Counted from the stretch's first letter, positions 1 to 8,348 are shown. The stretch is 12,314 nt of DNA from an uncultured Candidatus Saccharibacteria bacterium (GCA_938046495.1 CALIXG010000080.1:1-12314); one strand, 5' to 3'. Numbers and translations are program-made. The notes: generated from the letters alone by a model not told the origin.

Positions 1-1186
1 GCGATTCATTAGAGAAAATCTGACTGGAAAAACTCAGAATCCCCTGGTGTGAGTGTGGGATAATTAAATTGACATCAGCGTTTCTAGTGTGATCGCCGGA
101 CTTATTGCGTCCGATTGCGGGAATTTTAGTCTCAATTAACAGAGGTAAAACCGCTCGAAGCTGTAAATCGGAGCCGTCCAAAATAATTAAATCAGGATAT
201 TCCCATTCCGGATGTTTGAGACGACGTGTCACCACCTCACGCATACTAGCGGTGTCGTCATTTTTGCTACTTCTAATCTTAAATTTACGATAATCCGCAC
301 GGCTCGCCACGCCATTTTTGAAAACTACCATGCTGGCCACGGCATCGGAGCCAGAAATATGGGAAATATCATACCCCTCGATGCGACGCGGCACAGAATC
401 AAGATTAAGGAGCTTTTGTAACTGTAATAATGCCTGATCAGAAGATAAATCGAGAAATTCCTTATCGGAAAAAATAATTTTTCGTTTCAAACCTTTCAAA
501 CCAAAATATTCATCGCGCAGTTTAGCCGCCATTTCGAACTCACCAAGCGAAGCATGGCGGTGCATGTCGCGCTCAATTTCGGTGAGGAGATTGTCGCGGT
601 CGCCATTCAGATAACGAATAAGGCGACGAAGCTCGGTTTTGTAAGCTTTTTCGGTGGTTTTGCCAATCTCGATACCTGGCGTAAGGCCGAGGTCAGTGTC
701 GAGAGTTTTCTTGCCATTATAAGGCTTATCGTAGTAGGGAAAAATTTTACGCAGCACTCGCAGCGCCTTAATAATAGTGGTTTTGGCGTAAAACGGGCCA
801 ATATAAGTCGCCTTGTCATCTAAGGGATTTCGCGTAATCGAGACATCCGGTACTGGCTGGTCCATATTAATCCGGACGTAACTGACGGTTTTGTCATCGC
901 GCAGTAAGATATTCCACTTCGGCATATAGCGCTTAATCATTTCCGACTCAAGAAAAAGCGCATCCATCTCAGTATCAACAATCAGCCAATCAGTGTCGTG
1001 AATTTCCGCTACCAAGGCTTCGGTTTTCGGATCTTTTTCGGTATTTTGGAAATATTGGCGGACGCGATTTTTTAAGACCGCCGCCTTGCCCACGTAAATC
1101 ACTTCCCCTTCGCGGTTTTTATGAAAATACACCCCAGGGCTACTGGGGAGTGTTTTCAGTTTAGCTTTGAGTTCCGCCGAAATCAT
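1..1186 (-). CDS. uvrC: UvrC, excinuclease ABC subunit C (N-terminal 395 residues; 3' end outside window)
   Basis: UvrC is the nuclease of UvrABC nucleotide excision repair; it cuts on both sides of a lesion. The reading frame stays open from the ATG at 1186 to the window edge. The GIY-YIG domain is clear: PGVY at about 17-20, YVGKA at 31-35, R41 and E80 as likely catalytic residues. A UVR-type helical hairpin lies near 203-237 (EIERDMHRH, EFEMAAKLRDE). The RNase H-like nuclease domain starts near 265 (EGYDISHISGSDAVASMVVF, then DLIILDG at 332-338). The helix-hairpin-helix tail is outside the window. Oddity: the region where UvrC usually has four Fe-S cysteines (FPxRTC, RPC, GxC, PC) contains none here (FPYYDK at 149-154, LGLTPGIEIG at 166-175). 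No Shine-Dalgarno precedes the ATG; a -10 box sits 7 nt upstream, so the start is probably leaderless. Confidence 0.94.
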   Translation of the reverse strand, partial: MISAELKAKLKTLPSSPGVYFHKNREGEVIYVGKAAVLKNRVRQYFQNTEKDPKTEALVAEIHDTDWLIVDTEMDALFLESEMIKRYMPKWNILLRDDKTVSYVRINMDQPVPDVSITRNPLDDKATYIGPFYAKTTIIKALRVLRKIFPYYDKPYNGKKTLDTDLGLTPGIEIGKTTEKAYKTELRRLIRYLNGDRDNLLTEIERDMHRHASLGEFEMAAKLRDEYFGLKGLKRKIIFSDKEFLDLSSDQALLQLQKLLNLDSVPRRIEGYDISHISGSDAVASMVVFKNGVASRADYRKFKIRSSKNDDTASMREVVTRRLKHPEWEYPDLIILDGSDLQLRAVLPLLIETKIPAIGRNKSGDHTRNADVNLIIPHSHQGILSFSSQIFSNES

Positions 1187-1193
1187 TATTTTA

Positions 1194-1221
1194 ATTATAA
1201 AATATTTCTGATTTTTTACAA
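1194..1221 (-). promoter_or_regulatory. uvrC promoter, probably giving a leaderless mRNA
   Basis: Read on the minus strand, TTGTAA (1221-1216) is followed by a 16-nt spacer and a consensus TATAAT (1199-1194). Only 7 nt separate the -10 box from the uvrC ATG, so transcription should begin at or next to the A of the start codon. There is no purine-rich Shine-Dalgarno in between. Confidence 0.55.
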
Positions 1222-1241
1222 AATCCGCCCTAAGTTAACAT

Positions 1242-1295
1242 CTCAAAGTGTTACACTTGAGGGGTTAGAGTATGACACCTGAGTCGACATCTCAG
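1242..1295. repeat. two imperfect inverted repeats between the 592-aa protein gene and uvrC
   Basis: CTCAAAGTGT/ACACTTGAG (1242-1261, one bulged A) and CTGAG/CTCAG around a 7-nt loop (1279-1295) fill the gap downstream of the stop at 1316. Neither is followed by a U-run on the minus strand. They may be weak terminators or 3'-end stabilisers for the gene at 1316-3094; the role is unproven. Confidence 0.3.
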
Positions 1296-1315
1296 ACCGT
1301 GATACTTTTAGACTA

Positions 1316-3094
1316 TTAGATAAGGTTGGCGTCTTTTAAGAGTTTTTCGGCGTCAGTAGTACCCTGAAGTGGGTTTTGGAGTGGGGTCTTTTTCAGGATT
1401 TCCTCAAATTGATCGAGCTTCAAAATCTTACTTAGGCTATCAAAGATTGGGGTGGACTCAGCTGGGACTTTAATTTCCTTTTTCTTAGAATCTTTGAAAC
1501 GCATCACAGCGTGGGTTTGATCGAGCTCTTTTGAATTCTTCTGGTTAGGAGTGGCAAAGATTAGCCCCTTGATATCGCCCGTAAAAGTATCGATACCCAC
1601 GAAGATATTAACAGTGCTCTTGACTTCTTGGATATATTTGTCGTAATCCTTGATGGTTTTATCCTTCAAAACACCCTGCTCTTCCTCTTCATAAGAGTTT
1701 GGGGCAAGAGAATAGGCATTCGAGAGACATTTAGAAATTTCGGTATTTTGGGAGGCTTTATTGGCAGCCTCGAGGAAACGGCTAAGTTTATTGTCGTTAA
1801 AAGTAATGCGGTAGAGTTTACCGAGATCACCCGAAAGCTTGGCATAGCTAGCGGATTCTTCACTATTTAATTCAGTGAAATTGGCAAATTCATTGTCACG
1901 ATATAGCTTGGCCATCATGTCGGATTGCTGATTATGAGTCTTACCGATATTTTGAGTCACACAAGAAAGCGTGCCGGCAATACTGCTCTGCAAAACCTTT
2001 GGCAAGGCAAAACCCATTGCACTACTTACACCCGCAATGACTTCCTCCGCATCGATACGTTGCCACTTATTTTCAATTTCCATCGCAAAATCATCGAGCG
2101 ATTTTTGCATTTCTGAGTCAATTTCTTTACCCGAACCTTTCAGTACAGCGGTCAAACTATCCTTCAAATGATCGAGCTTAAGGTAAATTTTGCCATCTTG
2201 AGCCAAAATCCCCTCAAGGCCGAGTAGGATTGGCGAATTATCACCCTTCATGGTGAAATTTAGAGTGGCGTGGACGGCAGCAGAATTTTCTGTACTACCG
2301 CGACTGAGACTAACGCGAAGGTCAGCCTGCTGAAGGGCATCGCCAGTGACAAACTGCTGAAATTCAATATCGGAACCACTAACTTTGTGGAAGATTTTAG
2401 AAAAAGTACTGGCACTGACGTTCGCGAAGAAGAAAAAGTAAATAAAGAGAGCAATACCAGCAGCGATAAGCGCAGCAAGGAGACGGAGGAGGATTTTTTG
2501 AGCTTTGGTTTTTTCTTTTTTGGCCGGAGTTTCGACGTCGGCGTTAGCTTCGGTATTTTCGGAAGCGGAATTAGAGTTAGACTCAGTGGTAGACTCATGG
2601 GTAGTTTCAGAGGTAGGCTCAGCGTTAGGTTCAGAGGCAGAATTAGAAGTAGAATCGGAGACGGTGACCGAAGCGGAATCTTCAACTGGCTCCTCGTAAT
2701 TATTTTCTTTTAGAACCTCATCAAGAATGTGATTTTTATCTTCTGAGACTTCATCATTTTCAGAGATTGCATGTTTTTCGGAAATTGCAGTATTTTCGGA
2801 ACCTGCGTTATTTTCAAAAACTGCAATATCTTCATTAACTTCGTCGGCCAGAACAGGATTTTCTAATGACTCTTCGGCGATGGAGTCGGCCATATTATTA
2901 ATTAGATCGTCTGACAAAACATTGGATTTTTCGGTTCCTAGGGCTTCCGTACTTAGGCCTTGCGTTTTAGCTGGCTCTGTCGTCTGGGTGTTAAAATGCA
3001 CACTGTTGGCACTTACCCCAGTTTCCTTGATTTGATTTTTTGGGCCTGTTTCAATCGGATTGACCTCGAGGTCAAAATCGAATTTATCCGCCAT
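1316..3094 (-). CDS. membrane-anchored protein with long acidic low-complexity N-terminal tail, function unknown
   Basis: A 592-aa protein I cannot assign to a named family. Residues 1-190 are rich in Glu, Ser, Asn and Thr and contain an irregular SEN/ISE-type repeat (about 99-118) and a Ser/Glu/Thr-rich stretch (about 139-185). A Lys-rich patch at 192-200 (KKEKTKAQK) precedes one hydrophobic helix at about 202-226. The remaining ~365 residues should face outside (N-in topology). This outer part has mixed alpha/beta character (KIYLKLDHLKD, KWQRIDAEE, FVGIDTFTGDIKGLIFA), which recalls LolA/LppX-like lipoprotein folds, but that is only a guess. Its only two cysteines, C378 and C456, are both in the outer domain and could form a disulfide. 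The start is supported by an AAAGGGAAG Shine-Dalgarno-like stretch just upstream. The neighbouring LPSTG gene has its own terminator, so this gene is probably monocistronic. Confidence 0.85.
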   Translation of the reverse strand: MADKFDFDLEVNPIETGPKNQIKETGVSANSVHFNTQTTEPAKTQGLSTEALGTEKSNVLSDDLINNMADSIAEESLENPVLADEVNEDIAVFENNAGSENTAISEKHAISENDEVSEDKNHILDEVLKENNYEEPVEDSASVTVSDSTSNSASEPNAEPTSETTHESTTESNSNSASENTEANADVETPAKKEKTKAQKILLRLLAALIAAGIALFIYFFFFANVSASTFSKIFHKVSGSDIEFQQFVTGDALQQADLRVSLSRGSTENSAAVHATLNFTMKGDNSPILLGLEGILAQDGKIYLKLDHLKDSLTAVLKGSGKEIDSEMQKSLDDFAMEIENKWQRIDAEEVIAGVSSAMGFALPKVLQSSIAGTLSCVTQNIGKTHNQQSDMMAKLYRDNEFANFTELNSEESASYAKLSGDLGKLYRITFNDNKLSRFLEAANKASQNTEISKCLSNAYSLAPNSYEEEEQGVLKDKTIKDYDKYIQEVKSTVNIFVGIDTFTGDIKGLIFATPNQKNSKELDQTHAVMRFKDSKKKEIKVPAESTPIFDSLSKILKLDQFEEILKKTPLQNPLQGTTDAEKLLKDANLI

Positions 3095-3137
3095 GCTTCC
3101 CTTTCTCGTAATTAAGTTTACTCAAATATTCCTCTTT

Positions 3138-3146
3138 ATTTTAACA
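3138..3146 (-). promoter_or_regulatory. extended -10 promoter candidate for the 592-aa membrane protein
   Basis: The minus strand reads TGTTAAAAT (3146-3138), an extended -10 (TGn plus TAAAAT), about 44 nt before the ATG at 3094. A TATACT lies slightly upstream as an alternative. No convincing -35 is visible. Confidence 0.35.
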
Positions 3147-3171
3147 TAAGTATAATAAAAATATAAACCAC

Positions 3172-3200
3172 AAAAAATCTCCACTTGAAGTGGAGATTTT
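3172..3200 (-). terminator. Rho-independent terminator of the LPSTG protein gene
   Basis: A perfect 12-bp inverted repeat (AAAATCTCCACT / AGTGGAGATTTT, 3174-3200) with a 3-nt loop lies 15 nt past the stop codon at 3216. On the minus strand it ends in a run of six T (3177-3172). Confidence 0.85.
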
Positions 3201-3215
3201 CTAAGAATCCGTCGA

Positions 3216-3695
3216 TTAGGCGACAGATTTTTTATGATTGAGATTCAAACAAACGAGGTAAACGGCCACACCAGCGAGAATAGCGGTGAAGACTAGGTCT
3301 TCTGGACCAGTACTTGGGAGGTCAGAAGCGGCCTTAGTAGTACCGTTAGTAGTATTTGACGTAGTAGTAGTTTTATTGTTTTGGTACTGATCGGCTGGAG
3401 AAGCGGTAGAAATCTTATTAGTTTGACCTTGATTATTAGTCTTTTCAGAGGTCTTAGCTTCAGATTTGGCTTCAGACTTGGCCTCAGTCTTATTTTCGGC
3501 CTTAGTCTCGGTCTTATTAGTTTTTTCTTCCTTAGACTCTTCGGCAGCAGCAATTTCTTGCTGGCGGGACTTTTCAGCAGATTTGATAGCTGAAGTAATA
3601 ATCCAAGCACCGAAAATCACTACGATAAAAGCGATAACGGTAGCGAAAACGATAATACGAAAACGTTTAGCGCGGTTAGGTTGATTAGTTTGCAT
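3216..3695 (-). CDS. LPxTG-type (LPSTG) cell-surface protein with an N-terminal membrane helix
   Basis: A 159-aa surface protein. The C-terminus is a classic sorting signal: LPSTG at 126-130, a hydrophobic helix at about 134-151, and a short tail containing HKK. Sortases cut such signals between T and G and attach the protein to the envelope. The N-terminus has basic residues and then a helix at about 12-34 without an obvious signal-peptidase site, so before sorting the protein would be held at both ends. The middle (40-125) is hydrophilic low-complexity: a Lys/Glu/Ala/Thr repeat (EAKSEAKSEAK near 71-81) and then a Thr/Asn-rich linker. There is no recognisable functional domain, so it may act as a spacer or stalk. 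I chose the ATG at 3695 over an upstream in-frame TTG at 3707 because a GGAGA Shine-Dalgarno (3705-3701) sits 5 nt before that ATG. No sortase gene is in the window. Confidence 0.85.
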   Translation of the reverse strand: MQTNQPNRAKRFRIIVFATVIAFIVVIFGAWIITSAIKSAEKSRQQEIAAAEESKEEKTNKTETKAENKTEAKSEAKSEAKTSEKTNNQGQTNKISTASPADQYQNNKTTTTSNTTNGTTKAASDLPSTGPEDLVFTAILAGVAVYLVCLNLNHKKSVA

Positions 3696-3737
3696 GATAA
3701 TCTCCAATTAACTCTATGTTTTATATCAATTTGACTC

Positions 3738-3766
3738 ATTATACCACTTTTTATGTTTTTTGTAAA
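3738..3766 (-). promoter_or_regulatory. strong sigma70-type promoter of the LPSTG gene
   Basis: On the minus strand, TTTACA (3766-3761), a 17-nt spacer, and TATAAT (3743-3738) preceded by TGG form a near-consensus promoter with an extended -10. The start site would be near 3731, giving a leader of about 35 nt. This is the best promoter in the window and suggests high expression. Confidence 0.75.
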
Positions 3767-3842
3767 TAGCTTAACCGTAATCATTAAGATTTTGCAAAAA
3801 ATTCTTACAATTATTCCGAGGTTTTTATGATTAGTGACGCAG

Positions 3843-3873
3843 AAAAAATCCCTGGCTAGAGCCAGAGATTTTT
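3843..3873 (-). terminator. Rho-independent terminator of the helical-repeat protein gene
   Basis: A stem CTGGCT/AGCCAG is extended by AAAAATC/GATTTTT with one C-A mismatch (3844-3873) and ends in a T-run on the minus strand. It lies about 25 nt past the stop at 3898. Confidence 0.75.
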
Positions 3874-3897
3874 CAGTAAAGCTTACCTCTCATAATA

Positions 3898-4608
3898 CTA
3901 CTCTTCATCACCTGGGTTTGAACCAGGTACAGTATATACCTTGGACGGATCAATGCCGTACTCTAACCAGTTAATCATGTGGTCGCGAAGAAGTTGAATT
4001 GGCACATTTTTACCTAGTTCAGATTTTAACCAATCACCAATCTGAGGCTTGGTCGCGCCGTGACGCAGAAACCAGTTCATGATAGTTTTCACATGGTCAA
4101 CCGTAAGACAAAAATAATTATCCACATAGAGCAGTATGTGTTTCTTTTTCAGTAAATCTGCAACCGGTACACCTGCTTGAATTAATTTCTCGATATTCTT
4201 CCAGCCATCGTTAATCAGAAATTGACCGAGCAAGAGATCAAGTGAAGCACCGCGCTGAACAAACCAGGCGGCATTTTCGGTAACAAACTCTGAACCATGA
4301 TAAATATCCGAGTAATCTTCCTGACCAAAAGCCATCATCAGCTTATCAATATCGATGGAAATCCCCTGCTTCATCAGTTCGTCGTAATTTTCCAATAGAA
4401 GCTCTTTCGATAAGATTTTGGAGATATCGCGGTCATAAAGGTTGCCATTCAGAAAAGATTTAAGAATCACATTTAATGCGATCAAAGTATTTTTCTGATG
4501 CTTTCTGGTCGAAATTCGACCGAACACTTCAGCCAGCTCCACCGTTAGCGTCTCCTCAACGGAGCGACTTTTGCCATCAGTTGTAGTTTTCCTATTCAAG
4601 TTTTTCAT
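3898..4608 (-). CDS. ankyrin-like helical-repeat protein, function unknown
   Basis: A 236-aa soluble protein with no signal peptide or membrane helix. After a basic N-terminus (1-20), it is built from about five degenerate helix-turn-helix units sharing the pattern (I/L)xx(L/F)(I/M/L)xxG(I/V/A)xx(D)xLL: ELMKQGISIDIDKLM, WFVQRGASLDLLLGQF, KLIQAGVPVADLLKK, WFLRHGATKPQIGDWL and NWLEYGIDPSKVY. The 'G-I/A-xx-D/xx-L' turn resembles ankyrin or related alpha-repeat scaffolds, which usually bind proteins; no enzyme motif is visible. The start at 4608 is well supported by an AAGGAGG Shine-Dalgarno (4619-4613). The gene has its own promoter and terminator and is divergent from eno, so nothing nearby reveals its partner. 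A role in contact with a host cell is possible for an epibiont, but that is speculation. Confidence 0.85.
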   Translation of the reverse strand: MKNLNRKTTTDGKSRSVEETLTVELAEVFGRISTRKHQKNTLIALNVILKSFLNGNLYDRDISKILSKELLLENYDELMKQGISIDIDKLMMAFGQEDYSDIYHGSEFVTENAAWFVQRGASLDLLLGQFLINDGWKNIEKLIQAGVPVADLLKKKHILLYVDNYFCLTVDHVKTIMNWFLRHGATKPQIGDWLKSELGKNVPIQLLRDHMINWLEYGIDPSKVYTVPGSNPGDEE

Positions 4609-4633
4609 GCCCCCTCCTTATGAAGTCAAACTT

Positions 4634-4678
4634 TACCTTTTAAGGTACCCAATATTTTGTACTTAAGTAAAAACTTAA
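4634..4678 (-). promoter_or_regulatory. structured 5' leader with overlapping inverted repeats
   Basis: Three inverted repeats sit between the predicted start site (~4679) and the ankyrin-like gene: TACCTT-TT-AAGGTA (4634-4647), the palindrome TACTTAAGTA (4660-4669), and TTAAGT-AAAA-ACTTAA (4663-4678). The last two overlap and cannot form together. They could be operator sites or leader hairpins. Confidence 0.35.
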
Positions 4679-4685
4679 TGGGATT

Positions 4686-4714
4686 ATTTTACTCTATCTA
4701 GGAAATTTTGTCAT
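4686..4714 (-). promoter_or_regulatory. promoter of the ankyrin-like gene
   Basis: On the minus strand, ATGACA (4714-4709), a 17-nt spacer and TAAAAT (4691-4686) match the sigma70 boxes at 5 of 6 positions each. The leader would be about 70 nt. Confidence 0.5.
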
Positions 4715-4808
4715 CAGGGGTGGAACAGATAGAGGATGTTGGTCGTAATCAAAGCCTAAAAATCCGATAGTTTTTGGGGTAGTTTTCAGGTTAGTTTTAA
4801 AATGCTAA

Positions 4809-6199
<1,391 letters not shown>

Positions 6200-6204
6200 A
6201 AAAC

Positions 6205-6265
6205 AGTGCGGTTCTAGGAGAACTTAATCCCGACTTAGACCAGAAGAGTGAGGTTCTAGGATAAC
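6205..6265. repeat. 19-bp direct repeat pair downstream of eno
   Basis: AGTGCGGTTCTAGGAGAAC (6205-6223) recurs as AGTGAGGTTCTAGGATAAC (6247-6265), 17 of 19 identical, 42 bp apart. The first copy contains a small inverted repeat GTTCT-AGG-AGAAC. The function is unknown. Confidence 0.5.
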
Positions 6266-6292
6266 CCAAAATCCGGAATTAAGCGACAAATC

Positions 6293-6325
6293 AAAAAATA
6301 GGTGCGAGATGGCACCTATTTTTAG
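6293..6325. terminator. bidirectional terminator between convergent eno and ligA
   Basis: AAAAATAGGTGC / GCACCTATTTTT is a perfect 12-bp inverted repeat with a 6-nt loop (6294-6323). It has T-runs on both strands, so it can serve eno (+) and the lemA-htpX-ligA cluster (-). Confidence 0.88.
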
Positions 6326-6341
6326 TTTTTATTTTCATGAA

Positions 6342-8345
6342 TTATTTGATTAATTCACGAAATTCTGTTTCGGAAATGACCTTAATACCGAGCTTTTCGG
6401 CTTTAGTAACTTTCGAAGCGCCTGGTTTCGCGCCGGCAATTAAGGCGGTAGTGTTTTTCGTTACCGAACTGGTGACTGTAGCACCTTTTTCGCGTAATAA
6501 ATCTTCCGCATCTTCACGCCCCATATTGGTAAGTGTCCCAGTGACGACAAAACTTTGGCCTTTAAGTGGGGCGTTATCATGGTTAATATAAACTGGATGT
6601 ACGCCGAGCGCCTTAAAATCATCAAGCTGCTTCAGATTATCTTCATCGGCGAAGTAAGCCAAAATTGATTCAGAAACCGTGAGACCGATATCCGGGATTT
6701 TTAGCAGCTCTTCTTCGGTAGCGTCACGAAGAGCTTCAAGCGACTGAAAAGCATCAGCTAGCGCGACAGCGGTCTGTGCGCCGACATGACGAATGCCGAG
6801 CGCGGTAATAAATTTGGCGAGCGGCGCCTGTTTGGTTCCCTCGATGGCATTCAGTAATTTAGTGGCTGAAAGTTCACCGAAACGTTCGAGTTTAATCAAG
6901 TCCGATTTTTGCAAACGGTAGAGATCGACTAGGCTTTTTAAGAGGCCAGCATCGACCAATAAATTAACATTTTTCTCACCAAGACCCTCGATATTTAACG
7001 CCTGCTTGCTGGCAAAATATTCAAGATTGCGACGCAGAATAAAATCTGAATCCTGACCTTTTACGCGATAAACCACTTCCCCCTCCGGGCGCTCAAACTC
7101 AAGCTCCGGATATTGATTTTTGAGAGCTTTTTCATAATCAAAAGGCTCGGTACCCTCTGGGCGAAGGGTAAATAATACTTCCTTAATTTTCGGAATAATG
7201 TCACCCGCCTTATAAATAATCACGGTGTCACCGATCCGAATATCGAGCTTGGCGATTTCATCAGAATTATGCAAAGTAGCATGGCGCACAGTACTGCCGG
7301 CAATTTCCACGGGGTCTAAGATGGCCACCGGAGTCGCAGCACCGGTGCGACCAATCGAAATGACAATGTCGCGCACCTTGGAAGTGGATTCTTCTGCAGG
7401 ATATTTAAAGGCCACGGCACCGCGAGGAGTTTTACCGACGATACCAAGCTCAGAATATATTTTGCGATCATTAATTTTTATCACCATACCATCGGTATTA
7501 AAAAGAAAATCACCGCGCACCTGGCCGAGATGTTTGATTTCAGCAAAAACTTCGTTAAGATGGTTATAAACATGGTCCTGGCCGGAAGTTTGGAAACCAA
7601 TTTGACGCAAAAATTCATAAGCTTCCTGATGGGTCGGTAAATCTGGCGTCACCAGATCATAGGCCATAAAACGGAGCGGACGACTGGCGGCAATGCGAGG
7701 GTCGAGCTGGCGAATCGTGCCGGCAGCAAGATTACGCGGGTTGGCAAAAGGTTTTTCACTGAGCTTAGCCTGCATTTGATTAAGTTTTTCAAAATCTTGC
7801 TTAAAAATAATTACTTCGCCGCGCACTTCCAGATGCTCAGGTGGATTATCCAGATTTAATTTAAGTGGGATGTTTTGAATAGTCTTCACATTCATCGTAA
7901 CATCTTCACCCACTAGACCATCGCCACGCGTAACCGCCTGCTTGAAAATGCCGTTTTCATAATGTAAGGACATGGCCAAGCCATCCATTTTGATGTCAGT
8001 AAAGAAGGTGAACTCGGTGCCATTTGGTACTAGCTTATAATTTCTGGCAACCCAATCACGAATTTCGGACTCAGAAAAAACATCGGCGAGAGAGATCATG
8101 CGCGAAGTATGGGTAACTTTTTGGAATTTATCCAGAGGTTTGCCAGCGACGCGTTGGGTTGGTGAATCAGGAGTAATAAATTCTGGATACTGTTCTTCTA
8201 ATTGACTGAGCTCGTGCTTCAAAGAGTCGGCGGCAGCTTCCGACATAATCGACTCGTCTAGGACGTGATAATGATAGCGGTAATCGTTGATTAATTCTTT
8301 TAGTTTTTCAATGCGAGCCTTGGCGGCAGATTTTTCGTTATTCAT
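6342..8345 (-). CDS. ligA: NAD+-dependent DNA ligase LigA, lacking zinc-finger cysteines
   Basis: LigA seals nicks in replication and repair using NAD+. At 667 aa it has the usual length. Domain order: Ia (about 1-70, YHYHVLD), nucleotidyltransferase with the adenylated lysine K119 in IKMDG, TRGDG at 139-143, EVRGEV at 173-178, NPRNLAAGTIRQLDPR at 202-217, TDGMVIK at 284-290, OB fold (about 318-400, IGRTGAATPVA), a remnant zinc-finger region (about 405-440), helix-hairpin-helix repeats (about 450-560), and a BRCT domain (about 593-667, VVTGTL, GASKVTKAEKLGIKVI). Oddities: the zinc-finger region has no cysteine, nor has the whole protein. The domain Ia motif is SEAAAD where E. coli has PDAEYD (D32 to E36, Y35 to A39). 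The residue two before the active lysine is Asp (D117) instead of the usual Glu. The start at 8345 follows a GGAG 8-9 nt upstream and lies 3 nt past the previous gene, so it is the last gene of the cluster. Confidence 0.95.
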   Translation of the reverse strand: MNNEKSAAKARIEKLKELINDYRYHYHVLDESIMSEAAADSLKHELSQLEEQYPEFITPDSPTQRVAGKPLDKFQKVTHTSRMISLADVFSESEIRDWVARNYKLVPNGTEFTFFTDIKMDGLAMSLHYENGIFKQAVTRGDGLVGEDVTMNVKTIQNIPLKLNLDNPPEHLEVRGEVIIFKQDFEKLNQMQAKLSEKPFANPRNLAAGTIRQLDPRIAASRPLRFMAYDLVTPDLPTHQEAYEFLRQIGFQTSGQDHVYNHLNEVFAEIKHLGQVRGDFLFNTDGMVIKINDRKIYSELGIVGKTPRGAVAFKYPAEESTSKVRDIVISIGRTGAATPVAILDPVEIAGSTVRHATLHNSDEIAKLDIRIGDTVIIYKAGDIIPKIKEVLFTLRPEGTEPFDYEKALKNQYPELEFERPEGEVVYRVKGQDSDFILRRNLEYFASKQALNIEGLGEKNVNLLVDAGLLKSLVDLYRLQKSDLIKLERFGELSATKLLNAIEGTKQAPLAKFITALGIRHVGAQTAVALADAFQSLEALRDATEEELLKIPDIGLTVSESILAYFADEDNLKQLDDFKALGVHPVYINHDNAPLKGQSFVVTGTLTNMGREDAEDLLREKGATVTSSVTKNTTALIAGAKPGASKVTKAEKLGIKVISETEFRELIK

Positions 8346-8348
8346 ATT

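Noticed and set aside
554..823. 89-aa ORF on the plus strand
   Set aside because: It is antisense to uvrC, which has clear domain conservation across this stretch.
2260..2713. long ORFs on both strands over the acidic tail region (e.g. 2270-2713 +, 2260-2685 -)
   Set aside because: They are shadows of the Glu/Ser-rich repeats of the 592-aa gene. Their proteins are low-complexity, and no Shine-Dalgarno or promoter supports them.
3293..3684. overlapping ORFs in the LPSTG gene region (both strands)
   Set aside because: Low-complexity Lys/Glu/Ala codon repeats open several frames. Only the frame with LPSTG signal, Shine-Dalgarno, promoter and terminator is credible.
3911..3927. tRNA T-arm look-alike (minus strand CCTGG-TTCAAAC-CCAGG)
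   Set aside because: The stem and TTCRANY loop fit perfectly, but no acceptor, D-arm or anticodon arm surrounds it. It lies inside the 3' end of the ankyrin-like gene, so I do not call a tRNA or an att site.
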